Of a stretch of DNA of 41,177 bases, positions 32,340 through 40,417 are shown one piece after another. Origin of the DNA: CAKZKT01 sp034434235 (lineage in GTDB: Bacteria > Chloroflexota > Anaerolineae > CG2-30-64-16). Where the stretch lies: assembly GCA_034434235.1 (NCBI GenBank), contig DAOTZV010000190.1:1-41177 (forward strand), written 5' to 3'. The first letter of the stretch is position 1, and every line of letters begins with the position of its first letter. The notes beneath the pieces were generated by a model that saw only the letters and a program-made list of their open reading frames with translations, was not told the origin of the DNA and ran no database searches. The position numbers and the translations under genes were made by a program.

Positions 32340-34691
32340 ATGGCAGAAGCTACGCAGACCGCGGTGGCCGACCGCCTGGCTCAACTGAAGGCGGTCTTTC
32401 CCCATTGGGAGAAAACCAAAGACCTGGTCGACAACCTGCTCGACATCATGCTGAACTACCGGCAGAGCGGACATCCGGGCGGCTCGCGCTCGAAGGTGCA
32501 CGCGCTGCTCACGCTGCTGCTCAGCGGCGCGATGCGCTGGGACATCCGCGCGCCGGAAAAGCGCTTCGCCGATCGCTTCGTGCTGGTGGCCGGGCATACC
32601 GTCCCGTTGATCTACTGCACGATGGCCGTGCTCGACGAAGCGCTGCGCATCAAGTACGAGCAAACCGGCGATGAAAAATATCGCCTGCGCCCCGAACGGG
32701 CCGTCTTCTGGGAAGACCTGCTGGGCTTTCGGCGCTGGCGCGGCCTTCCCGGCCATGCCGAGATGGCCGGCAAAACCCTCTTCCTGAAGTTCAACACCGG
32801 GCCGTCGGGCCACGGCAGTCCGGCCGCGGCCGGCGAGGCGCTGGCGCTCAAGCGCGCCGGCGCGGGCTGCGTCAAGGTGTTCGCGCTGGAAGGGGAAGGC
32901 GGCCTCAGCGCGGGCGCGGCGCATGAGACCATGAACTCGGCCTGGGGCCTGGGACTCGACAACCTGCACTACTTGCTGGACTGGAACGATTTCGGCATCG
33001 ACGCGCATCCGGTCAGCGCGGTGACCTACGGCACGCCGACCGACTGGTTCGGCAGCCACGGGTGGCGCGTCTACGGCGTCGAGCAGGGGAGCGAGTGGGA
33101 GCCGCTGGCGCAGGCGCTCCTCAGCATGACGACCGAGCAAGACCCGCAGAAGCGCCCCTCGGTGATGTGGTTCAAGACGCGCAAGGGCCGCGGGTACGGC
33201 AAGTACGACTATGCCTCGCACGGCGTGCCGCACCCGCTCAACAGCGAGGCGTTCTGGGCCACCAAGCGCGAGTTCGCCGAGCGCTACGGCGTCGAATTCG
33301 TCAACATGGGCGGCCCCGCGCCGGCCGATCCGGAAGCCCTGCGCGCCGAGTTTCGCGCCAACCTGGAGGCGGTGATCGGCGTCCTGCGCCGCGATCAGGC
33401 GCTGGTGGATTACCTGGCCGACACGCTGGTGGCCATCGGCGATTCGGTGCCGGCCGAGCTGCCGACCTTCCGGCTGGGCAAGAAGGGCAACCCCTTCAAA
33501 GACCCCCGTCTGTTCGACTATCGCAACTATCCGGCCGAGCTCTATCTGCCGCCGGGCAAATCGGCCGCCAACCGCAACGCGCTGGCGAAGTGGAGCGCGT
33601 GGATCAACGCGTTCGGCGCGCGGGAGTATGGCCGGCCGATCTTCATCGCCTCATCGGCCGATCTGGCCGGCTCGACTAACATCAGCGGCTTTGCGGAGGC
33701 GTTCGGCGATTTCAAAGGCTACGGCTGGTACGAGCGGGTCGGCAACGATGAAGGCGCGCTCCTGCCGCAGGAGATCACCGAGTTCACCAACTCCGGCATC
33801 ATGGCCGGCATCGCGACCGTCAACCTGGCCGCCGATCCCGAACGGGAGTTCGACGGCTTTTGGGCCGCCAGCTCGACCTACGGCTCCTTCGCGTATCTCC
33901 TGTACGGCCCGATGCGGCTCTTCAGCCAGCTCAGCCAGGACTGCGACCTGAAGGTGGGCAAGGCGCTGTGGGTGGCGGGCCACTCTGGCCCCGAGACGGC
34001 CGAGGATAGCCGAACGCACTTCGGCATCTTCGCGCCGGGGGTCACCCAGCTCTTCCCCGAAGGGCAGATCATCAACCTGCACCCGTGGGAGTACAACGAG
34101 GTGCCGGTGTTGCTGGGTGCGGCGCTGGCCACCGATGCGCCGATCATCGCGCTGCACCTGACCCGGCCGCCGATCACCATTCCCGATCGCGCGAAGCTGG
34201 GCATCCCGTCGCACTTCGAGGCCGCACGCGGGGCCTACATCATCCGCGACTACAAGCCCGGCCGACCGTGCGACGGGACGTTCATCGTCCAGGGCACCAG
34301 CGCGGTGAACAACATCGTGCAGCTGTTGCCGCAACTGGACGAGTCCGATCTGAACATCAAGATCGTCTGTGCGACGAGCCATGAGCTCTTCGCCATGCAG
34401 CCGGCTCCGTATCGCGAGCGGGTCATCGGCCCGGCCGACCGGGTGAATTCGACCGTGATCTGCACGCAGGCGCGGATCACCATGCGCCAGTGGATCTTCA
34501 ACAAGATGGCCGAGGAATACGCCATGACGGCCGACTGGGACAACCGCTGGCGCACGGGCGGCACGGTAGACGAGGTCATCGAAGAGGCGCACCTTTCGCC
34601 CAGATGGCTGATGGAGGGGATCCGGCGCTTCGTGGCCGACAAAGAGAAGCGGATGGCGGCCATTCGCGCAGAAGTGGATGCCGCATGTTGA
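32340..34691 (+). CDS. Large transketolase-like (thiamine diphosphate) protein
   Basis: Protein of 783 aa, longer than typical transketolase (about 650-700). The N-terminal ThDP-domain has SGHPGGSRSKVHALL, TGPSGHGSPAAAGEALAL and LEGEGGLSAGAAHETMNSAW, the last matching the GDGxxxxGxxxE...N diphosphate-binding motif with Glu for Asp. The middle pyrimidine domain (residues about 410-620) shows GRPIFIASSADLAGSTNISG and IMAGIATVNLAADPEREFDG. The C-terminal domain contains FIVQGTSAVNNIVQLL. It could be transketolase, a dihydroxyacetone synthase-like enzyme or an E1-type 2-keto acid decarboxylase. It is tightly linked to the hydroxyacid dehydrogenase. Confidence 0.85.
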   Translation: MAEATQTAVADRLAQLKAVFPHWEKTKDLVDNLLDIMLNYRQSGHPGGSRSKVHALLTLLLSGAMRWDIRAPEKRFADRFVLVAGHTVPLIYCTMAVLDEALRIKYEQTGDEKYRLRPERAVFWEDLLGFRRWRGLPGHAEMAGKTLFLKFNTGPSGHGSPAAAGEALALKRAGAGCVKVFALEGEGGLSAGAAHETMNSAWGLGLDNLHYLLDWNDFGIDAHPVSAVTYGTPTDWFGSHGWRVYGVEQGSEWEPLAQALLSMTTEQDPQKRPSVMWFKTRKGRGYGKYDYASHGVPHPLNSEAFWATKREFAERYGVEFVNMGGPAPADPEALRAEFRANLEAVIGVLRRDQALVDYLADTLVAIGDSVPAELPTFRLGKKGNPFKDPRLFDYRNYPAELYLPPGKSAANRNALAKWSAWINAFGAREYGRPIFIASSADLAGSTNISGFAEAFGDFKGYGWYERVGNDEGALLPQEITEFTNSGIMAGIATVNLAADPEREFDGFWAASSTYGSFAYLLYGPMRLFSQLSQDCDLKVGKALWVAGHSGPETAEDSRTHFGIFAPGVTQLFPEGQIINLHPWEYNEVPVLLGAALATDAPIIALHLTRPPITIPDRAKLGIPSHFEAARGAYIIRDYKPGRPCDGTFIVQGTSAVNNIVQLLPQLDESDLNIKIVCATSHELFAMQPAPYRERVIGPADRVNSTVICTQARITMRQWIFNKMAEEYAMTADWDNRWRTGGTVDEVIEEAHLSPRWLMEGIRRFVADKEKRMAAIRAEVDAAC

Positions 34692-35134
34692 GCCGGACGC
34701 TGTCCGAGAGGGAATGGCCGAAGGAGCCGGGGTCATATGTGCTGCTGCTCCAGGTCGTGTCCCCGCTGACGTTTGAAGCCGGCCGACTGGGCATGATCAC
34801 CCTGCCCGCCGGCCGGTATGCTTACGTCGGCACCGCGCGGGCGACCGGCGGACTGCGCGTCCGGCTGGCGCGCCATGTGCGTTCGCAGAAGCGGCTCTAC
34901 TGGCACATAGATTACCTGGTCCAACGGGCGCCGATCTGGGGCGTTTACTGGCAAGTGACGCCGATTCCCCTGGAGTGTCGGTGGGCACAGGCGCTTCTGC
35001 GCCTCCCCGGCGCCAGCGCGCCTGTGCGCGGCTTCGGCAGCAGCGACTGTCGTCGCGGCTGTCCGGCCCACCTGGTGCGCCTGCCCGATGGCATATCGGC
35101 CGAGGAGGTGGAGGAGGCGCTTGGGGGCGATTGA
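34685..35134 (+). CDS. DUF123 / GIY-YIG-like nuclease-fold protein
   Basis: Protein of 149 aa with the DUF123 signature: EPGSYVLLLQV, LPAGRYAYVGTARATGGLRV, RLARHVRSQKRLYWHIDYLV and GFGSSDCRRGCPAHLV. Relatives are fused to or located near endonuclease III in some archaea and bacteria, so a role in DNA handling is possible but unproven. Its ATG overlaps the transketolase-like stop by 7 bases. The final codons Gly-Asp-stop are read from the first hairpin of the repeat array (GGC GAT TGA), so the natural C-terminus may have been replaced when the repeat settled there. Confidence 0.87.
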   Translation: MLSRTLSEREWPKEPGSYVLLLQVVSPLTFEAGRLGMITLPAGRYAYVGTARATGGLRVRLARHVRSQKRLYWHIDYLVQRAPIWGVYWQVTPIPLECRWAQALLRLPGASAPVRGFGSSDCRRGCPAHLVRLPDGISAEEVEEALGGD

Positions 35135-35783
35135 AATCGCGGCTAACGGGCGCCGCAGCGCCGCGGCACCCACCTGCGTGGGTGCACGCGTCGGCGCAAG
35201 GCCGACGCCCAGCCGCAGGCTCCTTAGCCGCGACCTCGGTCGCCCCAAAAGCACCGAGCGGCGCAGTAGCGCCGCAATCCAAAACGACCTCGGCGCAGGC
35301 CGACGCCCAGCCCAGGTTTGGGGCGATTGAAATCGCGGCTAACGGGCGCCGCCGCGCCGCCACACCCACCGCCGTGGGTGCACGCGTCGGCGCAGGCCGA
35401 CGCCCAGGTTCGGGGCGATTGAAATCGCGGCTAACGGGCGCCCTGGCGCCGCTGCACCCACCTCCGTGGGTGCACGCGTCGGCGCAAGGCCGACGCCCAG
35501 GTTCGGGGCGATTGAAATCGCGGCTAACGGGCGCCACGGCGCCGATGCACCCACCGCCGTGGGTGCCCGCGTCGGCGCAGGCCGACGCCCAGCCGCCGGC
35601 TCCTTAGCCGCGACCTCGGTCGCCCCACCGTTCAATCGCCCCACCATTCGGTCGCTCGCCGCCGCACCCACCTTCGTGGGTGCGGGCCGCGTCGGCGCAG
35701 GCCGACGCCCGGCCGCCGGCCCCTTAGCCGCGACCTCGGTCGCCCACAGGGCCCGCCGGGCCGCGGGTTGGGGCGATTGAAAT
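35126..35783 (+). repeat. Array of multi-hairpin repeats (locus C)
   Basis: Same family as locus B. GCGATTGAAATCGC occurs at 35127, 35323, 35415 and 35508; a fifth copy at 35773 is cut after GCGATTGAAAT by the insertion sequence. The inverted end hairpin GCGACCTCGGTCGC, preceded by TTAGCC, occurs at 35230, 35610 and 35730. The GGCGC/GCGCC hairpin keeps its arms while its loop varies (CGCA, CCTG, CACG). Two degraded fragments lie at 35630-35660. No credible gene is present. Confidence 0.92.
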
Positions 35784-37461
35784 GGGTGCAGTTGCTCTCT
35801 TTTACCAGGTTCATTCGTGAGTATGTAGAGTTCGTCAGACAAGTCCATAAGAGGGTAGCGGTGCTGGCGTCGTGCATTTCAGGGAGAGATTTTTGTGCTC
35901 ACGTTGGGCCTGCTCTTTGGTTCTCTCATGAACGAATTCGATAAACGCATCCCAGTCGTCGTTCACTTCAATACAGCGCAGTTGCAACAGGTGTTCCGCG
36001 CGTTCCCTGATCCAACGCATGCCTCCGCAGTCAAAGCGCTTGGCGATCACGTAATTCACCGCGCCCTCAACGACTCCCGAAGAGATCTCCAAATCACGTT
36101 CGCGCAGTTGCTTGTAGTTCATCTTATCTACACGCTTGGCAATGTAGTTGCGCACTTGCGCCAAACGTGCGCGGGCACCGGACTTGGCCGGGCCCAACTG
36201 CGCAAGACGTTTGTCCATCTCCGCCACGATCTCCGCCACACGTCCAGCGTACAGGGCTTCTTTCTGGGCCGCCACCCACTGGCGCAACTCGGGACTGCCT
36301 TCCCGATACAGGCATTCACCGGCCTCCCACAGATACTCTGTCACGTGGTAGACGTCAATGGTATGCTCTGCTTTCGGGAAGTATTCGGCGATGTAGCGCT
36401 CCAGGTCGTTGTCGCCATCGGTCACCACCTGGATCAGCTTGTGACTCTCTGGCCCGAAGCCGCGCTTGGTGGCCTCACGGCGGGCGATCGCGACGGCGTG
36501 CCGCTTGGGCGCATAAGAAGCATACACTTTCTTGTTGATCGGCCCCTCCAACTGCCCCTCGGCACTCTGTTTCAGCGTATACATCGTTACTATGGTGGCC
36601 ATTTTCCCGTTCTTGGCCTTGTCGCCCTTCTGGCGCCGCGGCTTGGCCTCGCGGCATTGACGGGCCGCCCGGCCCCGATGCCGTGGCGAGCCAGGCTGGG
36701 GCTGCGCCAGGCGTTGGCCGCGCCGCTTCGCCAACTCCGCCTCCGTAGCGGTCGGGGTGGCCTTGCTATCGATCTGCACAATCAGCACTTCTCCATCCCC
36801 TTCCGGCGCCGGCGCGCTCTCGAACCACGCCCCGGTATGCTGACCCAGTCCCAATACCATGCCCTCAATACTCTCCTGAGCAGGCGACCAATGCAAGAAC
36901 ATGCTCAAGAGCAGGGCGGTCTGCGCATAACTGACCTTGGTCGCCAGCCGAGCCGCATAGCTGCGCAGCACCATGCTGAACCCGTCGTCGGTCAACCCCA
37001 ACTCGACATCCAAGGGATAATAGCCCTTACCCTTGCTGTAGAGGTAAGTGCGCCAATAGCGCACCTTGCCGAAGAACGTCCCCAGCAAGCGCGAATGGGG
37101 GCCAAGTTGCTTATACCCCGCCTCTGCCTCGGTGTGCGCCGCCTGGAATCGTTCGTGGCGCATACACAGGAAAAGCTGGACGAACAGACAACCCAGGGCC
37201 AGAACCCTGGGAATCAGTTGGGTCTCAAAGGCAAAAAAGGTGAGCGCTTGACCACGCAAGACCCAGGTGACCAGTTCTCCCACTTCTTGCTCAATTCTGG
37301 CTTTCACCTCTGCCGTCGTGAGAGGAGTAGCTGCATCGCTCTCCGTCAACACGCTGGACGAACATTTCTCCTCCATAAGGCCTCCTCAAGTACGCTTTTG
37401 AGGCCTATTATGCCATACTTTGTGACCCGGCGATGTGAGGTAAAAAAGAGCGATTACACCC
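35784..37461 (-). mobile_element. ISKra4-family insertion sequence, complete, 1678 bp
   Basis: Terminal inverted repeats of 23 bases are visible: the left end starts GGGTGCAGTTGCTCTC (35784) and the right end, read inward on the minus strand, starts GGGTGTAATCGCTCTT (37461), with 19 of 23 positions equal. The single transposase gene is intact. No clear target duplication is seen: the left flank ends GAAAT and the right begins ATATC. The left flank is a truncated repeat hairpin, the right flank a truncated SPFH gene, so the two sides do not belong together. Confidence 0.85.
35835..37376 (-). CDS. ISKra4-family transposase
   Basis: DDE transposase of 513 aa, apparently intact. Family hallmarks: VLIVQIDSKATPT with the first Asp, LIQVVTDGDNDLERYIAEYF with the second, IDVYHVTEYLWEAGECLY, and the C-terminal SSGVVEGAVNYVIAKRFDCG plus GMRWIRERAEHLLQLRCIEV with the catalytic Glu. 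The ATG at 37376 has AGGAGG 4 bases upstream. A basic Lys/Arg/Gln-rich stretch (residues about 215-255) separates the first two carboxylate motifs. Coordinates leave 51 bases to the left IS end and 85 to the right. Confidence 0.93.
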   Translation of the reverse strand: MEEKCSSSVLTESDAATPLTTAEVKARIEQEVGELVTWVLRGQALTFFAFETQLIPRVLALGCLFVQLFLCMRHERFQAAHTEAEAGYKQLGPHSRLLGTFFGKVRYWRTYLYSKGKGYYPLDVELGLTDDGFSMVLRSYAARLATKVSYAQTALLLSMFLHWSPAQESIEGMVLGLGQHTGAWFESAPAPEGDGEVLIVQIDSKATPTATEAELAKRRGQRLAQPQPGSPRHRGRAARQCREAKPRRQKGDKAKNGKMATIVTMYTLKQSAEGQLEGPINKKVYASYAPKRHAVAIARREATKRGFGPESHKLIQVVTDGDNDLERYIAEYFPKAEHTIDVYHVTEYLWEAGECLYREGSPELRQWVAAQKEALYAGRVAEIVAEMDKRLAQLGPAKSGARARLAQVRNYIAKRVDKMNYKQLRERDLEISSGVVEGAVNYVIAKRFDCGGMRWIRERAEHLLQLRCIEVNDDWDAFIEFVHERTKEQAQREHKNLSLKCTTPAPLPSYGLV

Positions 37462-38813
37462 ATATCAACCAGGACTACTTCCACACCCCAACGCTCCTGC
37501 TGCAAGAACCGATTCATGCGCCCCCAAACAGTCTGCCGAATGATCTTACGTGGCAGAAACTGTCGTTGTGCGAAATCGTAATCGAACATCGCATCCAGAT
37601 CTCTCTCTGCTACTACATCGCGAAGAACATGACCGGCCATCGCTTCGACGCTCGCTTGCCAATTATCAACATTGTAAACCGCGTCAACGATGTCCTCATC
37701 GGCAACAGCAAAATAATCCTTCTGAGATGCTGGCGGCGGTTTTGCGCCGCCAGCGCCCTGCATGGCCATATCAATCAGATCAGGTGAGCCTACAGTCGCA
37801 TCGGCCTCAGACGTCTTATTCTCGGTCGGTGCAGACGCGGCATTCGGCTTGGGCGTCTGAGATGGTATGCCCCCAGACGGCTTCGACTTGTCGGCTACAG
37901 CCAGTGACCAAAGAAAACTTGCCAACCCGGCAAGCACTCGTCGCCACGGTGAAAGGTTTGATGGAAGAGATTGCGGCGGGAACGGCGGCTGAGTAGTATC
38001 TTGAGAAGGTTTCTCGGTTGCGGGAGCGGCTTTGGAACCCGTGTCTTTCTTCCGTCTAATCTGATACCAAAGCCGGAGTTCAATATCAAGAGGAACTCCG
38101 TCACGAGTATAGACCTTGCTTACTTGTAAGGTCTTCTGCTGCCTTCGCAAATCAACGATGGCCCGTGGGCTTTCATAGAGCTCCAGGAATCGGGCTCCGC
38201 CCTTGACCACCCTTGTATATTTCCCACCACATTCCAAGACGGCGGCATAACCATAGTTGACAAAAATCAACCCCGGGCCGCCGACTTTTTGCAAAAACCC
38301 TCCCGGACCTCCTTCTCGAGTGGTTTGCGATTGACCGCCTCCGACGACCATCACGGGATAATTCAACCCAAAGTAAAGGCTCTTCAGGAACTTTAACGCC
38401 TCTTTGCGATCAAGATCGGGGCTCAGAGCAGTTACCCAGTGCAATCGGGCTCGACCGTAAATCTCGGTGAGGGCAAGAACAGGAACGATGCCACAGGGCA
38501 CCGCCATGGCGAAAGAGAAGAAAAGACGAGTTACAGGATCGGGGATGAACTCGGGAAGCAGCCAGTCCAGCAGGTAGCTGACGATCAGGATGATGAAACC
38601 AGCAGGGAGCACGCCCCGGTAGACAAATTTGCGATAGCGCTTATACGGCTTGCCATAAGCCAACACCAAGAACACCAGAAAGGCAGCAACAGCTGCAGCC
38701 CATACCCCCCACTTTATCAGTGCAACAAGGATCAATACCAGCCCCGCGCCTGCTGCGATCTTCCAGCGCTGTGAACGGCCCTCTGCCTTCCGCTCGCCCG
38801 TCTTTTCGGCCAT
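37386..38813 (-). pseudogene. SPFH-domain membrane protein truncated by the insertion sequence
   Basis: Frame of 475 codons. Residues about 20-55 and 65-115 hold four hydrophobic segments. PGLIFVNYGYAAVLECGGKY, ELYESPRAIVDLRRQQKTLQ and VYTRDGVPLDIELRLWYQI (residues about 180-255) are SPFH/Band 7-like, followed by a long Ser/Pro/Lys-rich insertion, then LRDVVAERDLDAMF and LQQERWGVEVVLVDM. That last piece is the point where the SPFH domain normally runs on into its final strand. The native frame ends at 37462; the last 24 or so residues (GVIALFYLTSPGHK...) are read from the IS terminal repeat. The gene therefore lacks its C-terminal part. The ribosome-binding site GGAGGTGGAA is good. Confidence 0.8.
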
Positions 38814-38916
38814 TTCGATTCCACCTCCATCAGCTCAATGCGCCAGACCGCGATATGGGGCCGTCTCGACTATCCTTGCTTCCAAGCAGAAGCAGAAAAG
38901 AGTAATTCTCCGAACT

Positions 38917-40395
38917 TCAGGCCAATAGCCCCGCCAGCTTCATCAGTCTGAGACCCTCCAACCGCAGCACCTTGGGAATGATGGCCCTGTAAATGTCACA
39001 ATACGGCGATCTGGTATCATAACGCCCCGTTGCACGATAGGTGACCAGCGGACAACCGCCTGCGCACCAATACTTCCAGGCGCAGTCGCGGCAACCCTCC
39101 TTTGCATCTACGCTGAGGTTTTGCAGGCCCACCCGATCCCGTTGGGCATCGCGCAGCGGATCGTCGCTGGATACGTCCGTAACGGGCCGGTCAATCATCA
39201 TGTGGCACTTGGCGACTCCCCCGTGCGGATCAAAAACCAGGTAGGATTCGCCGACGCCGCAGGTCCGTTCGTGGGGACGATCCATCACACAACGATCTAG
39301 CAGCGCACCGAGCGGACTGTCCACGGGCAATTTCGCTTCCATGACGGCCAACGCCTGTTCCAGCGCGCCGACAACCAGATCTGTCGCCAGACCGAGATCG
39401 TCTGCCCGTGCATGGCTGTTGTCTCGAAACAGATTAAAGTTGAAGGACAATTCCCGATCGAGCAGATAACCCACCAGCGCAGGCAAGCCCCGCGCGCTGC
39501 GTCCGGTCACTGTGATGCTGATGAACGGCTTGAGACTGCACGCCGCCAATCGGTCGAGGGTTTGGTTGACCTCGGCAAAGGACCCTCGCCCATCCGCGCG
39601 CCTCCGCTGTCCATCGTGATCGAGACCGAGCCCATCGAGAGAGACCATGATGCGGATGCCTCGCGACGCGAGTTCTGCCACGGCAGCGTCATCCAGCATC
39701 GTTCCGTTGGTCAGAATGATCGAATCGAGCTCCAGCCCGGCCGAACTCGCGGCGCGAGAAGCATACCCGTGAAGAGCGTAGACCAGATCCAACCTGAGCG
39801 ACGGTTCTCCGCCCGCGAACTTGATCTTGATGCGCTGGAAGCCGCCGCGCACCGCCGACCGGATGAGCGCGTCGATCGCGGCGCGCCCCGCGCTCTCGCT
39901 CATGAAGTCGCCAGATCTGGCAAGATAGCAGTAGTCGCACCGGAGATTACATGCATTCGTGAGATGTAGCCATGCGCCGAGCACGCGGGGAGTTGTGGCC
40001 CGCAACCGGGGCGAAGATGACTCTCCCGCCGGCTCCAAGAGGCCATGCGCCGCCATTTGGGCGACAAGGTTCGCCAGGTTCCGATCGGCGTAGGACGATT
40101 CATCGGGGAACAACTCCGCCCCAGGCGTGCGATGCCGTTCCCATACCTGCCGCGCCGCGGCGTTCAGCACGGCTACCCCCGGAACAGCGCGCGGGTTCGC
40201 CATCAATGTATGGCCCGACGGCAGCGGCTGCGTGAACACATCCGCACATCGCAGAGACGCCCGCAGAGAATCCACACGTTCCGTCGGGATGAGGCCGGCT
40301 TCGGCGCAGGCACAATCACACTGCTCGGCCAGGAACATCCGTCCCTTATGCTGAAGCGTCAAGGTGGAAAGCAAAACAGGCACGATCTCCGGCAT
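38917..40395 (-). CDS. Radical SAM/SPASM protein, possible peptide-modifying enzyme
   Basis: Radical SAM enzyme of 492 aa. The [4Fe-4S]-SAM motif CNLRCDYCY is at residues about 147-155, followed by IKFAGGEPSLRLDL and ILTNGTMLDDA. A C-terminal SPASM-type Cys set is present: RTCGVGESYLVFDPHGGVAK, then CRDCAWKYWCAGGCPL. The N-terminal 120 residues include HTLMANPRAVPGVAVLNAAA, which resembles a PqqD-like peptide-recognition element; this is a by-eye judgement. Such architecture is common in enzymes that modify ribosomal peptides or sulfatases. The ATG at 40395 has GAGAGG 5 bases upstream. The gene lies 22 bases after the helical-repeat gene and 103 before the SPFH gene, all on the same strand. 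Confidence 0.88.
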   Translation of the reverse strand: MPEIVPVLLSTLTLQHKGRMFLAEQCDCACAEAGLIPTERVDSLRASLRCADVFTQPLPSGHTLMANPRAVPGVAVLNAAARQVWERHRTPGAELFPDESSYADRNLANLVAQMAAHGLLEPAGESSSPRLRATTPRVLGAWLHLTNACNLRCDYCYLARSGDFMSESAGRAAIDALIRSAVRGGFQRIKIKFAGGEPSLRLDLVYALHGYASRAASSAGLELDSIILTNGTMLDDAAVAELASRGIRIMVSLDGLGLDHDGQRRRADGRGSFAEVNQTLDRLAACSLKPFISITVTGRSARGLPALVGYLLDRELSFNFNLFRDNSHARADDLGLATDLVVGALEQALAVMEAKLPVDSPLGALLDRCVMDRPHERTCGVGESYLVFDPHGGVAKCHMMIDRPVTDVSSDDPLRDAQRDRVGLQNLSVDAKEGCRDCAWKYWCAGGCPLVTYRATGRYDTRSPYCDIYRAIIPKVLRLEGLRLMKLAGLLA

Positions 40396-40417
40396 CAAAC
40401 CTCTCCCCAGGATATCA

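Noticed and set aside
35895..37787. 630-codon open frame opposite the transposase
   Set aside because: Antisense shadow that crosses the right IS end into unrelated sequence.
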